Below, one piece after another: positions 6,343 through 13,039 of a stretch of 17,247 nucleotides of DNA (its first letter is position 1; each line of letters starts with the position of its first letter). Source of the stretch: Anaerolineaceae bacterium (GTDB lineage Bacteria; Planctomycetota; Phycisphaerae; FEN-1346; JAACEH01); contig JAACEH010000058.1 in the NCBI GenBank assembly GCA_011682595.1, positions 1 to 17,247 on the forward strand. Reading direction: 5' to 3'. The notes beneath the pieces were generated by a model. The model did no database searches and was not told the origin of the DNA. It saw only the letters and a list, made by a program, of their open reading frames with translations. The translations under genes and the position numbers were made by a program.

Positions 6343-6672
6343 ATGGGGTTCCCAGAGTACAAGGACGTGGACGACCCATTGCTATGTTTTATTCTCCTCA
6401 ACGGCGGTTCAGATCACGCAGTTTCAGCCGGATCGACCTACGAGCCTTTGGCAGACTTCTTCGGACTCGACGAGCAAGAACGAACTCAGCCGAGGCCCGA
6501 CAGGCCTCCAGAACCACTTTGGCACAACCGCCTGCAGTGGTCGCGCCAGAGGCTCATCAATCATGGGTACCTCGACGGCAGCCAGGATGGCATCTGGCGC
6601 CTGACCCTTGCGGGACTTCGCCGTGCAGCACGAGTGCTAGACAGGTATCGAGATTCATCGCTGCAGACGTGA
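6343..6672 (+). CDS. Stand-alone Mrr_N-type winged-helix protein
   Basis: A 109-residue protein resembling the N-terminal DNA-binding domain of Mrr-type restriction endonucleases (Mrr_N). The recognisable elements are FPEYKDV...PLLCFI at the start, LADFFGLDEQER in the middle, LWHNRLQWSRQRLINHGYLD for the recognition helix region, and GIWRLTLAGLRRA for the wing. ATG 6343 has GGAGG five bases upstream. The catalytic restriction domain (D-ExK core) normally following is absent: the gene stops at 6672 and a palindromic repeat begins two bases later. It could be a solo DNA-binding protein or a truncated mrr. Its DNA is less GC-biased than its neighbours, with codons such as CTA, TTA-like and AAT-rich choices, which is compatible with transfer. 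Homology is recognised by eye and is moderate. Confidence 0.6.
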   Translation: MGFPEYKDVDDPLLCFILLNGGSDHAVSAGSTYEPLADFFGLDEQERTQPRPDRPPEPLWHNRLQWSRQRLINHGYLDGSQDGIWRLTLAGLRRAARVLDRYRDSSLQT

Positions 6673-6674
6673 GC

Positions 6675-6694
6675 GTCGGGTCTGTTGACCCGAC
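6675..6694 (-). repeat. Palindromic repeat, family 2, copy D
   Basis: Exact inverted copy of 6280-6299, beginning two bases after the Mrr_N-like stop codon and followed by CTAC. Copies C and D together enclose that gene. Confidence 0.9.
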
Positions 6695-6749
6695 CTACTC
6701 AACTACGACATGGGCTGGCAAGCAGCCCATGCCACCCGTCGTCACAAGC

Positions 6750-6794
6750 CATGGCCACGTCCCGATCGCATCAGGATGGCCATGATTTGTTTTA
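6750..6794 (+). terminator. Possible terminator downstream of the Mrr_N-like gene
   Basis: CATGGCCA (6750-6757) and TGGCCATG (6777-6784) are a perfect 8-bp inverted repeat with a 19-base loop, followed by ATTTGTTTTATT. The long loop and interrupted T-run make it a weak intrinsic terminator. It lies between the Mrr_N-like gene and the convergent thpR. Confidence 0.35.
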
Positions 6795-7373
6795 TTCGTG
6801 ATTCAGGGGTGAGCGGTGCAGGGGGGTGTAGGTCGGGCCGCTGGGTGACAGTTCGGAGCGGATCAGGACGACCTGGTTGACCGGGACCTCGACTGAAGAA
6901 AAAGAGTTCAAGCGATACCCTTCCATCAGTCGCGACAGTTGGGTGAGGTTGCCTCCGTCCTTAACGATAACGCGGCCGAGGGTCAGATGAGCGGCGAAGC
7001 TGCGGCGCTCGGGTTCGACCAGGTCGCTGGTGGCCTCCTCAACGCTTCTTTGCAGGGCCGGCAACTGCCCGGTCGGCTCGTCCAGTCCGACCCAGATCAC
7101 CCGCGGCCGCCGAACATTGGGAAACGCGCCGACCTGGGCCACCCGGGCCGTGTGAGCCGCGTGCCCAGCGGCCGCCTCGTCCAGGGCCGCCGACAGGTCG
7201 TCGAGGAACTCTTCGGGTGTGTCGCCCAGGAACTTCAGCGTCAGGTGGATGTTCTCGGGCCTGGACCACTTGACCCGGGCGTCGGCCTGCTGCAACTCCC
7301 GCTGCACGGCGGCCAGAAGTTCCTTGGCCGCATCCGGCAACTCCACCGCGATGAACAGCCGCAGGTCGGCCAT
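6792..7373 (-). CDS. thpR: RNA 2',3'-cyclic phosphodiesterase (2H family)
   Basis: ThpR/LigT enzymes open 2',3'-cyclic phosphates at RNA ends to 2'-phosphates. The 193-residue length fits the family. Both catalytic HxTx motifs of the 2H phosphoesterase fold are present: HLTL at residues 43-46 (NIHLTLKFLG) and HLTL at 129-132 (FAAHLTLGR). The N-terminus RLFIAVELPD is also typical. ATG 7373 has GGAGA about 8 bases upstream, and the gene starts 13 bases after the pfkB-family stop, so the two are very likely cotranscribed. The physiological substrate is unknown for most members. The pairing with a sugar or nucleoside kinase gives no obvious pathway link. Confidence 0.92.
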   Translation of the reverse strand: MADLRLFIAVELPDAAKELLAAVQRELQQADARVKWSRPENIHLTLKFLGDTPEEFLDDLSAALDEAAAGHAAHTARVAQVGAFPNVRRPRVIWVGLDEPTGQLPALQRSVEEATSDLVEPERRSFAAHLTLGRVIVKDGGNLTQLSRLMEGYRLNSFSSVEVPVNQVVLIRSELSPSGPTYTPLHRSPLNHE

Positions 7374-7386
7374 GAATGAATCTCCG

Positions 7387-8307
7387 TCAGATGGCCAGCA
7401 TGGCCCGGTACTGGTCGAACCGGCGGTCGATGTCCTGGCGGTCGATTTCCTGGAAGCGGTTCAGGCTGAAGTCCTCGACGTTGAACGATGCGACCACGGT
7501 TCCGTAGGCCATGGCCGCCTTCAGTCGCGGCGCGTCGAAAATGTCTTGGGTGGCTTGGGTGGTGGCTTGGGTGGCCAGGTAGCCCATCATGCCGCCGGCG
7601 AAGGAGTCGCCGGCCCCGGTCGGGTCGACCACGCGGTCGGTCGGATAGGCCGGCAGGTTGACCACCTCGCTCGGCGTGACGAGCATGGCCCCGTGCTCGC
7701 CCTTTTTGATAACGGCGAACTTCGGCCCCAGGTCGAGCACCCGGCGGCCGGCGGTCACCAGGTTTGTTTCCCCGGTCAGCATCAGGGCTTCCTCGTCGTT
7801 CAGGACCATACCGTCGACCAGGCCCATCAGGCGGACCAGGTCGTCGCGTGCCGTCTCGATCCACAGGTTCATGGTGTCGGCCACGGTGAGCCGCGGCTTG
7901 GTAACCTGCTCCAGCACGCGCATCTGAACCTGCGGACTGCCGTTGGCCAGAAAGACCAGCTCCGAATCGCGGAAGGCCTCCGGCAGCTTGGGGTCGAACT
8001 CTCCGAAGACGTTCAGGTTGACCTCCAGCGTGGTCCGCGTGTTCATGTCCTTTTGGTAGGCCCCGTGCCAGCGGAAGGTCTTGCCCTCGACGACCTCGAG
8101 CCCGGCGGTGTCGATGTTGCGGCTCTCGAGCAGTTGGCGGTGGGCCGGCGGAAAGTCCGTTCCCACCACGCCGACCAGTCGCACCGGGCCGAAGTAACTG
8201 GCCGCGTAGGAAAAGTAGGTGGCCGATCCGCCCAGCACGTCGTCCGCCCGGCCGGTCGGCGTCTCAACGGAATCAAAGGCGATGCTTCCGACGACAATCA
8301 GTGACAT
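7387..8307 (-). CDS. PfkB-family carbohydrate/nucleoside kinase
   Basis: A ribokinase-fold kinase that phosphorylates a sugar, nucleoside or similar alcohol with ATP. The N-terminal strand MSLIVVGSIAFD and the GGS stretch at 26-28 (substrate side) are present. PfkB signature 2, DPTGAGDSFAGG, is at 228-239, with Asp234 as the expected catalytic base. The ending ASFNVEDFSLNRF is shared with a planctomycete and deltaproteobacterial subgroup often labelled sugar or inositol kinase; substrate cannot be assigned. ATG 8307 has AAGGAG upstream. Residues 245-254 (ATQATTQATQ) are encoded by the 9-bp unit that also occurs in non-coding DNA before recA. They fall between GGMMGYL and the next helix, a surface loop in the family, so the protein may tolerate them. 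Confidence 0.9.
   Translation of the reverse strand: MSLIVVGSIAFDSVETPTGRADDVLGGSATYFSYAASYFGPVRLVGVVGTDFPPAHRQLLESRNIDTAGLEVVEGKTFRWHGAYQKDMNTRTTLEVNLNVFGEFDPKLPEAFRDSELVFLANGSPQVQMRVLEQVTKPRLTVADTMNLWIETARDDLVRLMGLVDGMVLNDEEALMLTGETNLVTAGRRVLDLGPKFAVIKKGEHGAMLVTPSEVVNLPAYPTDRVVDPTGAGDSFAGGMMGYLATQATTQATQDIFDAPRLKAAMAYGTVVASFNVEDFSLNRFQEIDRQDIDRRFDQYRAMLAI
7546..7575 (+). repeat. 9-bp repeat (TTGGGTGGC) inside the pfkB-family gene
   Basis: TTGGGTGGC at 7546-7554, a second unit with an added TGG, and a third at 7567-7575. Read on the coding (minus) strand it gives Ala-Thr-Gln repeats. All inserted lengths are multiples of three, so the frame is kept. Confidence 0.85.
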
Positions 8308-8383
8308 CAGTGCTCCTTAGTTTCCTGTAAACAGTGAGCAGGTCGGGTCAACAGAACCCGTACGGGCTACATGGCACGAGCTG

Positions 8384-8416
8384 GCTTCTCGCGGGCACCC
8401 GCAAGGGGTGCCCCTA
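8384..8416 (+). repeat. 33-base dispersed hairpin repeat, copy 1
   Basis: Identical over 33 bases to 11552-11584. The core is a hairpin with arms GGGCACCC and GGGTGCCC. Confidence 0.9.
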
Positions 8417-8510
8417 TCATTTCGCGTGCTCACGCGCGGGCTAGAATAGCCAATGCCCGGGACTTTGGCAAGGTCCGATGTCGGAGGTCCGATGTCGGAG
8501 GCCTGGGTGC

Positions 8511-8537
8511 CACGGTCTGGCCGAAGGTCAGGCCGTG
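8511..8537 (+). repeat. Palindromic dispersed repeat, family 1 copy
   Basis: CACGGTCTGGCC and GGTCAGGCCGTG arms, followed by TGATT as in the 2834 copy. An inverted, degenerate partner (GGCCTGGC...GCCAGACCCTGG) follows at about 8567-8590, making an inverted pair. Confidence 0.75.
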
Positions 8538-8627
8538 ATTGTCTCCCCCCGACATAATCGTGGTCATGGCCTGGCTGCGCCAGACCCTGGCGCCCAGTTA
8601 CCTGAAAACGTGATGCGCTCCCGGCCG

Positions 8628-9476
8628 TCACTTGCGGCGGCACTGCTCGGCGAAGCCTCTGGCCGTCATTCCTTCCTGCCTGCTGAAGATGCGGCTGAAA
8701 TAGTGAAGCGAGTTGAAGCCCACCTGCCGGGCCGTCTCGGTCACGCTGGTTCCCCGGGCCAGCAGGACCTTGGCCGACCGCAAGCGCAAGGTTCTCTGGT
8801 ACTGCATGGGCGAGCAGCCCAGAAACCGTTTGAACAGGGCCAGCAGGTAACTGGCGCTCAGGTCGGCCTGCTCGGCCACCTCGTCCAGCGTCAGGTCGCG
8901 ACGGCAATGCTGTTCAACAAAATCGCGGGCCTTCAGCAGCCCGGCGTAACCCGGCGGAACGTGCGGTCGCGTGGGCTGTCGGAGCAGCGGAAAGAGCAGC
9001 CCCAGCACCTGGTGCATCAGGGCTTTCAGGCCCAGGGCGTATCCCTGGGGCTTGGCGGTGAAGGTCTCGAAGAGGTCGGCGAACAGCTCACCCAGAGAGG
9101 GCAGATGGGTCACTGAGATGACCGTCGGCCAGAGGCTGGCCAGGGGACGGCTGAGCTCGGGCCGGCGGCCGCCAAAGGGCAGGACGTGAACCCAGTATTG
9201 CCTGAAGGGATTTTCGGCGTCGGCCCGGTCGGCGTGATAATGTTGGCCGGGTTTGATGACCAGCAGGTCACCCTCGGCGAAGTCGACCCAGCGGTCGTCG
9301 ATCAGGACGCTTCCGCTGCCCGCGGTCATGTACCAGAGGTCGAAGTCCGGGACCAGTGAGCGGCTGGCCTGGTAGTGCTGCCCCGCTTCGGCCGCCATAT
9401 ATCCTACAACCCTGACCTGTGGGTCAACGGCCTGGTAGAAGTCGTCGGTCCACAGTTTACTGCTTTCAGATGGCAT
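8628..9476 (-). CDS. AraC-family transcriptional regulator
   Basis: A 282-residue regulator with an N-terminal cupin-like effector domain (about 20-110; DLWYMTAGSGSVLIDD, GDLLVIKPGQHY) and a C-terminal AraC/XylS domain (about 180-282). The first helix-turn-helix is at 195-216 (LTLDEVAEQADLSASYLLALFK) and the second at about 243-265, ending in the family signature VGFNSLHYFSRIFSRQEGMT. Members usually sense sugars or sugar-derived compounds and activate neighbouring catabolic genes. It is divergent from the UroD-family gene at 9649, with a 172-base shared control region, so that operon is its likeliest target. AAGGGG precedes ATG 9476. The ligand is unknown. Confidence 0.93.
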   Translation of the reverse strand: MPSESSKLWTDDFYQAVDPQVRVVGYMAAEAGQHYQASRSLVPDFDLWYMTAGSGSVLIDDRWVDFAEGDLLVIKPGQHYHADRADAENPFRQYWVHVLPFGGRRPELSRPLASLWPTVISVTHLPSLGELFADLFETFTAKPQGYALGLKALMHQVLGLLFPLLRQPTRPHVPPGYAGLLKARDFVEQHCRRDLTLDEVAEQADLSASYLLALFKRFLGCSPMQYQRTLRLRSAKVLLARGTSVTETARQVGFNSLHYFSRIFSRQEGMTARGFAEQCRRK

Positions 9477-9545
9477 TTATTGCCCCTTTCTTCCCGGGCG
9501 GTCTGTTTTGGCAGGAGCCGGGAATAAAGTGAGTTTGTGCAAATT

Positions 9546-9573
9546 ATTATAACATCCGCCAAAGACAGGGCAA
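9546..9573 (-). promoter_or_regulatory. Promoter of the AraC-family gene
   Basis: On the minus strand, TTGCCC (9573-9568), a 16-bp spacer and TATAAT (9551-9546). It predicts transcription from near 9540 and a leader of about 64 bases. Confidence 0.5.
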
Positions 9574-9590
9574 TAGCGTTGCGGTAAGAT
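9562..9590 (+). promoter_or_regulatory. Promoter of the UroD-family operon
   Basis: AAGACA (9562-9567), a 17-bp spacer and TAAGAT (9585-9590). Its -35 overlaps the -35 of the divergent AraC promoter. Weak hexamers are usual for AraC-activated promoters. Confidence 0.4.
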
Positions 9591-9648
9591 TGTGCGCGTC
9601 GCCTTTGCCGGCCGTGGGTTCAAAGCTTTAGGCGAAAGGGAGAGAATT

Positions 9649-10809
9649 ATGTCGCAAATGACTTCCAAAGAGCGGTTGCTGGCCGCCATCCGATTCGAGG
9701 GGCCCGACCGCGTGCCGGTCTCGCCGCGCTTCTGGCGCTATCTCCTCAAGCACGAGGGTACGCAGAAGCAGGGGGCTTGCCTGAAGTACGCCGAAATCTA
9801 TGACATTGACCCTCTGCTCGGCGCCTCGGCGGGACCGGGAGAGTTCATTCCGCATCCGGGCGCCGATTATTCGCGATTGGGTTCGGACATTCGCGTGGAC
9901 GAGCGGCGGGAAACCAGCGGGGATTACACCATCTGGCGGCGGACCTTCGAGACGCCCGCCGGCTGTCTGACCGACGAGATACACATGCCCAAGCCAGGCG
10001 GTCAGTTCGGCATCGGCCCGGATGCTCATCTCGAGGAGCACATCGTCAAGGGGCCCGATGATCTGGCGGCCTTGGAGCTGCTGCTCAAGGCCTGGACCGC
10101 CGCACACGAGGTTCCCGACTATCGTAAGCTTTCGGCGGAGATCGGCGGCCGCGGACTGCTGTCGGCTCATACCGAATCGGCCCTGAGCCATAACGCCGGC
10201 GATGCCTATCCGCTCGAAGAGCTGATGATTGCCTGCTATGAGAATCCGCAGTTTGTTGACCAGTTGATCGATCTGTTCCACAAGCCGCTGATGGACATGA
10301 CGCGACGGGTTCTTGACAACGGGGCCGAGATGGTCTATTGCTCCACCTTTTTCGAGTCCATGAGCAGCGGCTGGTCGCCGGAACTGTACCGCCGGTTCTT
10401 CCTGCCGCGGATCAAGGCCCACGTTGATCTGACGCATGAGTATGGGGCGCTCTATCATCTTTATGACGACGGCAAGGTCGCCGAGACGCTACCCATGTTG
10501 CGCGAGGTGGGCATCGACCTGCTTTCGACCATCTGTCCGCCGCCCTCCGGTGACGTTACACCCGGCCAGGCCCGCCGGCTGGCCGGCAAGGACGTGTGCC
10601 TGAATGGTGGCATCGACACGGTCAACACCGTCTGGCGCGGCACTCCGGAGACAATCGACGCGGCGGTCAAAGAGGCCATCGACCAGGCTGCGCTGCCCGA
10701 GGGCGGCTACATCGTCGGCACGAGCGATTCAATCACCGAAGAGGCCAGTGAGGAGAACTTCCGGGCCTTCTTCGACGCGGCCCGGCGGCATGGCGTGGTT
10801 AAGCCCTGA
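9649..10809 (+). CDS. Uroporphyrinogen decarboxylase (URO-D) family protein
   Basis: A 386-residue TIM-barrel protein of the URO-D superfamily, which includes heme-pathway UroD and cobalamin-dependent methyltransferases such as MtaA and CmuA. The typical N-terminus is MTSKERLLAAIRFEGPDRVP. A mid-region GAEMVYCSTFFESMSSGWSP and a late GKDVCLNGGIDTVNTVWRGT plus GYIVGTSDSI follow the family pattern. The MtaA/CmuA zinc ligands are not cleanly conserved (a Cys in STICPPPSGD is present, but the second Cys position reads GTSDSI), and this is not classical HemE. Planctomycetes carry many such paralogues near carbohydrate regulators; their reactions are mostly unknown. ATG 9649 has GGGAGAG upstream. 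The next gene starts 36 bases after the stop and is a truncated paralogue. Confidence 0.85.
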   Translation: MSQMTSKERLLAAIRFEGPDRVPVSPRFWRYLLKHEGTQKQGACLKYAEIYDIDPLLGASAGPGEFIPHPGADYSRLGSDIRVDERRETSGDYTIWRRTFETPAGCLTDEIHMPKPGGQFGIGPDAHLEEHIVKGPDDLAALELLLKAWTAAHEVPDYRKLSAEIGGRGLLSAHTESALSHNAGDAYPLEELMIACYENPQFVDQLIDLFHKPLMDMTRRVLDNGAEMVYCSTFFESMSSGWSPELYRRFFLPRIKAHVDLTHEYGALYHLYDDGKVAETLPMLREVGIDLLSTICPPPSGDVTPGQARRLAGKDVCLNGGIDTVNTVWRGTPETIDAAVKEAIDQAALPEGGYIVGTSDSITEEASEENFRAFFDAARRHGVVKP

Positions 10810-10845
10810 CGACGGCTCGGTGAACTGGAAGGAAGCACTTTAGCC

Positions 10846-11427
10846 ATGAGCAGCAGCGCAATGACTTCCCGCGAAAGGGTGTTGGCGGCAATCGCCCGCC
10901 GGCCGACGGACTACGTGCCCTGTTCGCCGGCCTTCAATCCCCTGACTCCGCAGCAGCGCGTCGGCCGCCGCTGGCAGTTTCCCTGGGGCAACTCGCGTCT
11001 GGAGATGGTCGACTATTGCGTGAGGGAGTTGGGCGTCGATCCTCTGGTCGCGATTCCGGTCGGCGGGTTCTATCCCCGGAGCGAGGTCACCAGGGGGGGC
11101 TGGCTCGACGGCGAGGTGCTGCGGAAAGTCTGGACGACGCCGGCCGGCCTGCTGATCAACGAGCCGTTTGAGGTCGGCAACAACCTGTACGTCGGCCATT
11201 TTCAGGGCTTCGATGTTCTCGGCAAGCAGCTCAAACACGATCTTCTGACCGAGACCGACCTGAAGAAGATTTTCGTCGCCCCGGACAAGGGCGACTATCG
11301 TTTGAAGGCCGACAGCCCGGCCATCGACGCGGGGCTGGAGGTGGGGATGGAGAAGGATCGGGCCGGGACAAAAGTCCCCCAAGGCAAGGCCCCGGACATC
11401 GGGGCCTACGAGTATGTGAAACCGTAA
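10846..11427 (+). CDS. Chimeric ORF: URO-D N-terminus fused to a beta-helix protein C-terminus
   Basis: An uninterrupted 193-residue frame made of two unrelated parts. Residues 6 to about 105 are the N-terminus of a URO-D family protein (MTSRERVLAAIARRPTDYVP, then WTTPAGLL), similar to the start of the preceding gene. From about 106 on it is the end of a secreted right-handed beta-helix protein of the choice-of-anchor type (IFVAPDKGDYRLKADSPAID, then GKAPDIGAYEY). The junction is near 11155-11175. The barrel half lacks most of the active site, and the beta-helix half lacks a signal peptide and most coils, so neither activity is expected. GGAAGGA lies 12 bases before the ATG. I infer an in-frame deletion that fused two genes; assembly misjoining is the alternative. 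Confidence 0.75.
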   Translation: MSSSAMTSRERVLAAIARRPTDYVPCSPAFNPLTPQQRVGRRWQFPWGNSRLEMVDYCVRELGVDPLVAIPVGGFYPRSEVTRGGWLDGEVLRKVWTTPAGLLINEPFEVGNNLYVGHFQGFDVLGKQLKHDLLTETDLKKIFVAPDKGDYRLKADSPAIDAGLEVGMEKDRAGTKVPQGKAPDIGAYEYVKP

Positions 11428-11450
11428 GGGCGCCGCGATGCAGGCAGGAC

Positions 11451-11483
11451 TCGGATCGCGTCCTCAGGAGAGCCGGTTTCGTT
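11451..11483 (+). repeat. Imperfect direct repeat, left copy
   Basis: Contains CTCAGGAGAGCCGGTTTCG. About 79 percent identical, with one gap, to 11586-11617. The two copies flank the hairpin element at 11521-11585. Confidence 0.6.
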
Positions 11484-11520
11484 GTACGTGTTTAGCGGCA
11501 CGCCGTTTCTGTGGTTTTTT

Positions 11521-11585
11521 GTAGGGGCGGGGCTTGCCCCCGCCCGCGTACGCTTCTCGCGGGCACCCGCAAGGGGTGCCCCTAC
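11521..11585. repeat. 65-base cruciform-like hairpin element
   Basis: The ends GTAGGGGC (11521-11528) and GCCCCTAC (11578-11585) are perfect inverted repeats. Inside are two further hairpins: GGGCGGGG/CCCCGCCC and GGGCACCC/GGGTGCCC. The right part (11552-11584) is identical to 8384-8416. Confidence 0.75.
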
Positions 11586-11617
11586 TGGGTCGCATTCTCA
11601 GGAAAGTCGGTTTCGTC
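11586..11617 (+). repeat. Imperfect direct repeat, right copy
   Basis: Contains CTCAGGAAAGTCGGTTTCG. It starts at the right end of the cruciform-like element and matches 11451-11483. Confidence 0.6.
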
Positions 11618-11672
11618 AAGTAACGTCCGAGAGAGGGTCGAAGAGACTCGTCGGATTACAGACAGGAGGCCC

Positions 11673-12989
11673 ATGGTGGCAGGTAAGGCAAAGAGCAGAC
11701 TTACGGAGAAACTGGCGATTCACGGCGGGCCCAAGGCCAAGAAGACGCCCTATCGCAAGGGCCGGCGGTTCGGCCGCGACGAGTTGAAGGAGTTGAAGGA
11801 AGCGCTCGACCAGAACACGCTTTTTTATGCCCACGGGACGAAGGTCAAGCAGTTCTGCGCGGAACTGGCCGCCAAGTACGGCAAGAAATACGCCGTGGCC
11901 ACAACCAGCGGCACGGCGGCCATCCACGTCGCCCTGGGTGCGCTCGGCGTGGGCCCGGGCGACGAGGTGATCACCAGCGTGCTGACCGACGCCGGCGGCT
12001 TCATTCCGGTGCTCTACCAGAACGCGGTGCCGATCTTCACCGACATCGATCCGCGGACCTACAACATGACGGCCCAGACGATCGCCGCCCGGATCACGCC
12101 GCGGACCAAGGCCATTCTGGTGGTCCACCTGGCGGGCAACGCCGCCGACCTGACGCCCATCCTGAAACTGGCCCGCCGAAAAAAGATCTACGTCATCGAA
12201 GACTGCGCCCAGAGCTGGAACTGTTTCTACAAGGGGTGCCCCGTCGGCACGATGGGCCACATCGGCTGCTACTCGCTGAACGATTACAAGCACCTGAGCG
12301 TCGGCGACGGCGGGGCGATCCTGACCGACAACCTGCGACTGGCCCGCCGGGCGGCCCTGTTCGCCGACAAGTGTTACTCGCGGAACATGTGGGGCAAGCG
12401 CACCGGGCGGGGCAGCCAGTTCCTGGCCCCGAACTATCGGATGAGCGAACTGTCCGGGGCGGTGGCCCTGGCCCAGTTGCGAAAGGTTGATTGGATCTGC
12501 TGGCAACGCAACAAGTTCGGCAAGCTGCTGACGGAGATGATCACCGACCTGCCCGGTATCCTGCCGCCCGAGATCACCCCGGGCTGCGAGTCGTCGAACT
12601 GGTTCTACATGCTGCGAATCGAGCCGCAGACCCTGGGCGTTTCGCGCAACGAGTTCATGGCGGCCCTTCAGGCCGAGGGGCTGCCGGCCGGCTTTTACCT
12701 GCAGCGCGTCGACCAGAGCGAACTGTTTCGGAAGATGAACATTTACCCCTCGCCCAAGAAGGGCTTCGTCTGCCCGTTCGATTGCCCGGCCTATGGGGGC
12801 AAGCGACCCGGGTACCGCCGCAGCGACTGCCCGAAGGTGGAACTGGTGATGAAGACGGGAGTGATTATCCAGATGAGCGAGTTCTACCGGCGGCAGGACA
12901 TCGTGGAGACGGGCCTTGCGATTGGCAAGGTGGCGGCGTACTATGCCGCCCGGAAGCAGAGCAGGAAACGGCCGGGCGGCCGGAAGTAG
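11673..12989 (+). CDS. DegT/DnrJ/EryC1/StrS-family aminotransferase
   Basis: A PLP-dependent sugar or cyclitol aminotransferase of about 438 residues. The conserved points, numbered from ATG 11673, are the phosphate-binding TTSGTAAIHVAL (77-88), Asp177 in VIEDCAQSW contacting the pyridine nitrogen, and Lys206 in SLNDYKHLSVGDGG as the internal aldimine lysine. NYRMSELSGAVALAQL (254-269) is also typical. Family members transfer amino groups to keto-sugars or scyllo-inosose and similar substrates; the substrate here is not assignable. AGGAGG (11664-11669) is only 3 bases from ATG 11673, so GTG 11676 may be the true start. The Lys/Arg-rich C-terminal tail (QSRKRPGGRK) is extra. It lies downstream of the UroD-family genes on the same strand, beyond the hairpin element, so cotranscription is uncertain. 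Confidence 0.93.
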   Translation: MVAGKAKSRLTEKLAIHGGPKAKKTPYRKGRRFGRDELKELKEALDQNTLFYAHGTKVKQFCAELAAKYGKKYAVATTSGTAAIHVALGALGVGPGDEVITSVLTDAGGFIPVLYQNAVPIFTDIDPRTYNMTAQTIAARITPRTKAILVVHLAGNAADLTPILKLARRKKIYVIEDCAQSWNCFYKGCPVGTMGHIGCYSLNDYKHLSVGDGGAILTDNLRLARRAALFADKCYSRNMWGKRTGRGSQFLAPNYRMSELSGAVALAQLRKVDWICWQRNKFGKLLTEMITDLPGILPPEITPGCESSNWFYMLRIEPQTLGVSRNEFMAALQAEGLPAGFYLQRVDQSELFRKMNIYPSPKKGFVCPFDCPAYGGKRPGYRRSDCPKVELVMKTGVIIQMSEFYRRQDIVETGLAIGKVAAYYAARKQSRKRPGGRK

Positions 12990-13039
12990 GTCGGCGGCTT
13001 CGCGGCCAACAGACAGGCGCCATGGCAAGGAGCGACACG

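Larger units (their letters stand above)
8308..8627. other. Repeat cluster between pfkB-family and AraC genes
   Basis: No gene is supported. It contains a degenerate family 2 palindrome (8342-8362), a 33-base repeat shared with 11552-11584, a hairpin CGCGTG/CACGCG (8423-8436), two tandem copies of a 14-base unit GGTCCGATGTCGGA (8472-8499) and a pair of family 1 palindromes (8511-8537 and about 8565-8590, inverted). The pfkB-family gene's own promoter must lie here, but I cannot identify it. Confidence 0.6.

Noticed and set aside
6159..6785. 208-codon plus-strand frame across the repeat region
   Set aside because: It runs through palindromic repeats and overlaps the Mrr_N-like gene in another frame; the latter has a ribosome binding site and domain-like sequence.
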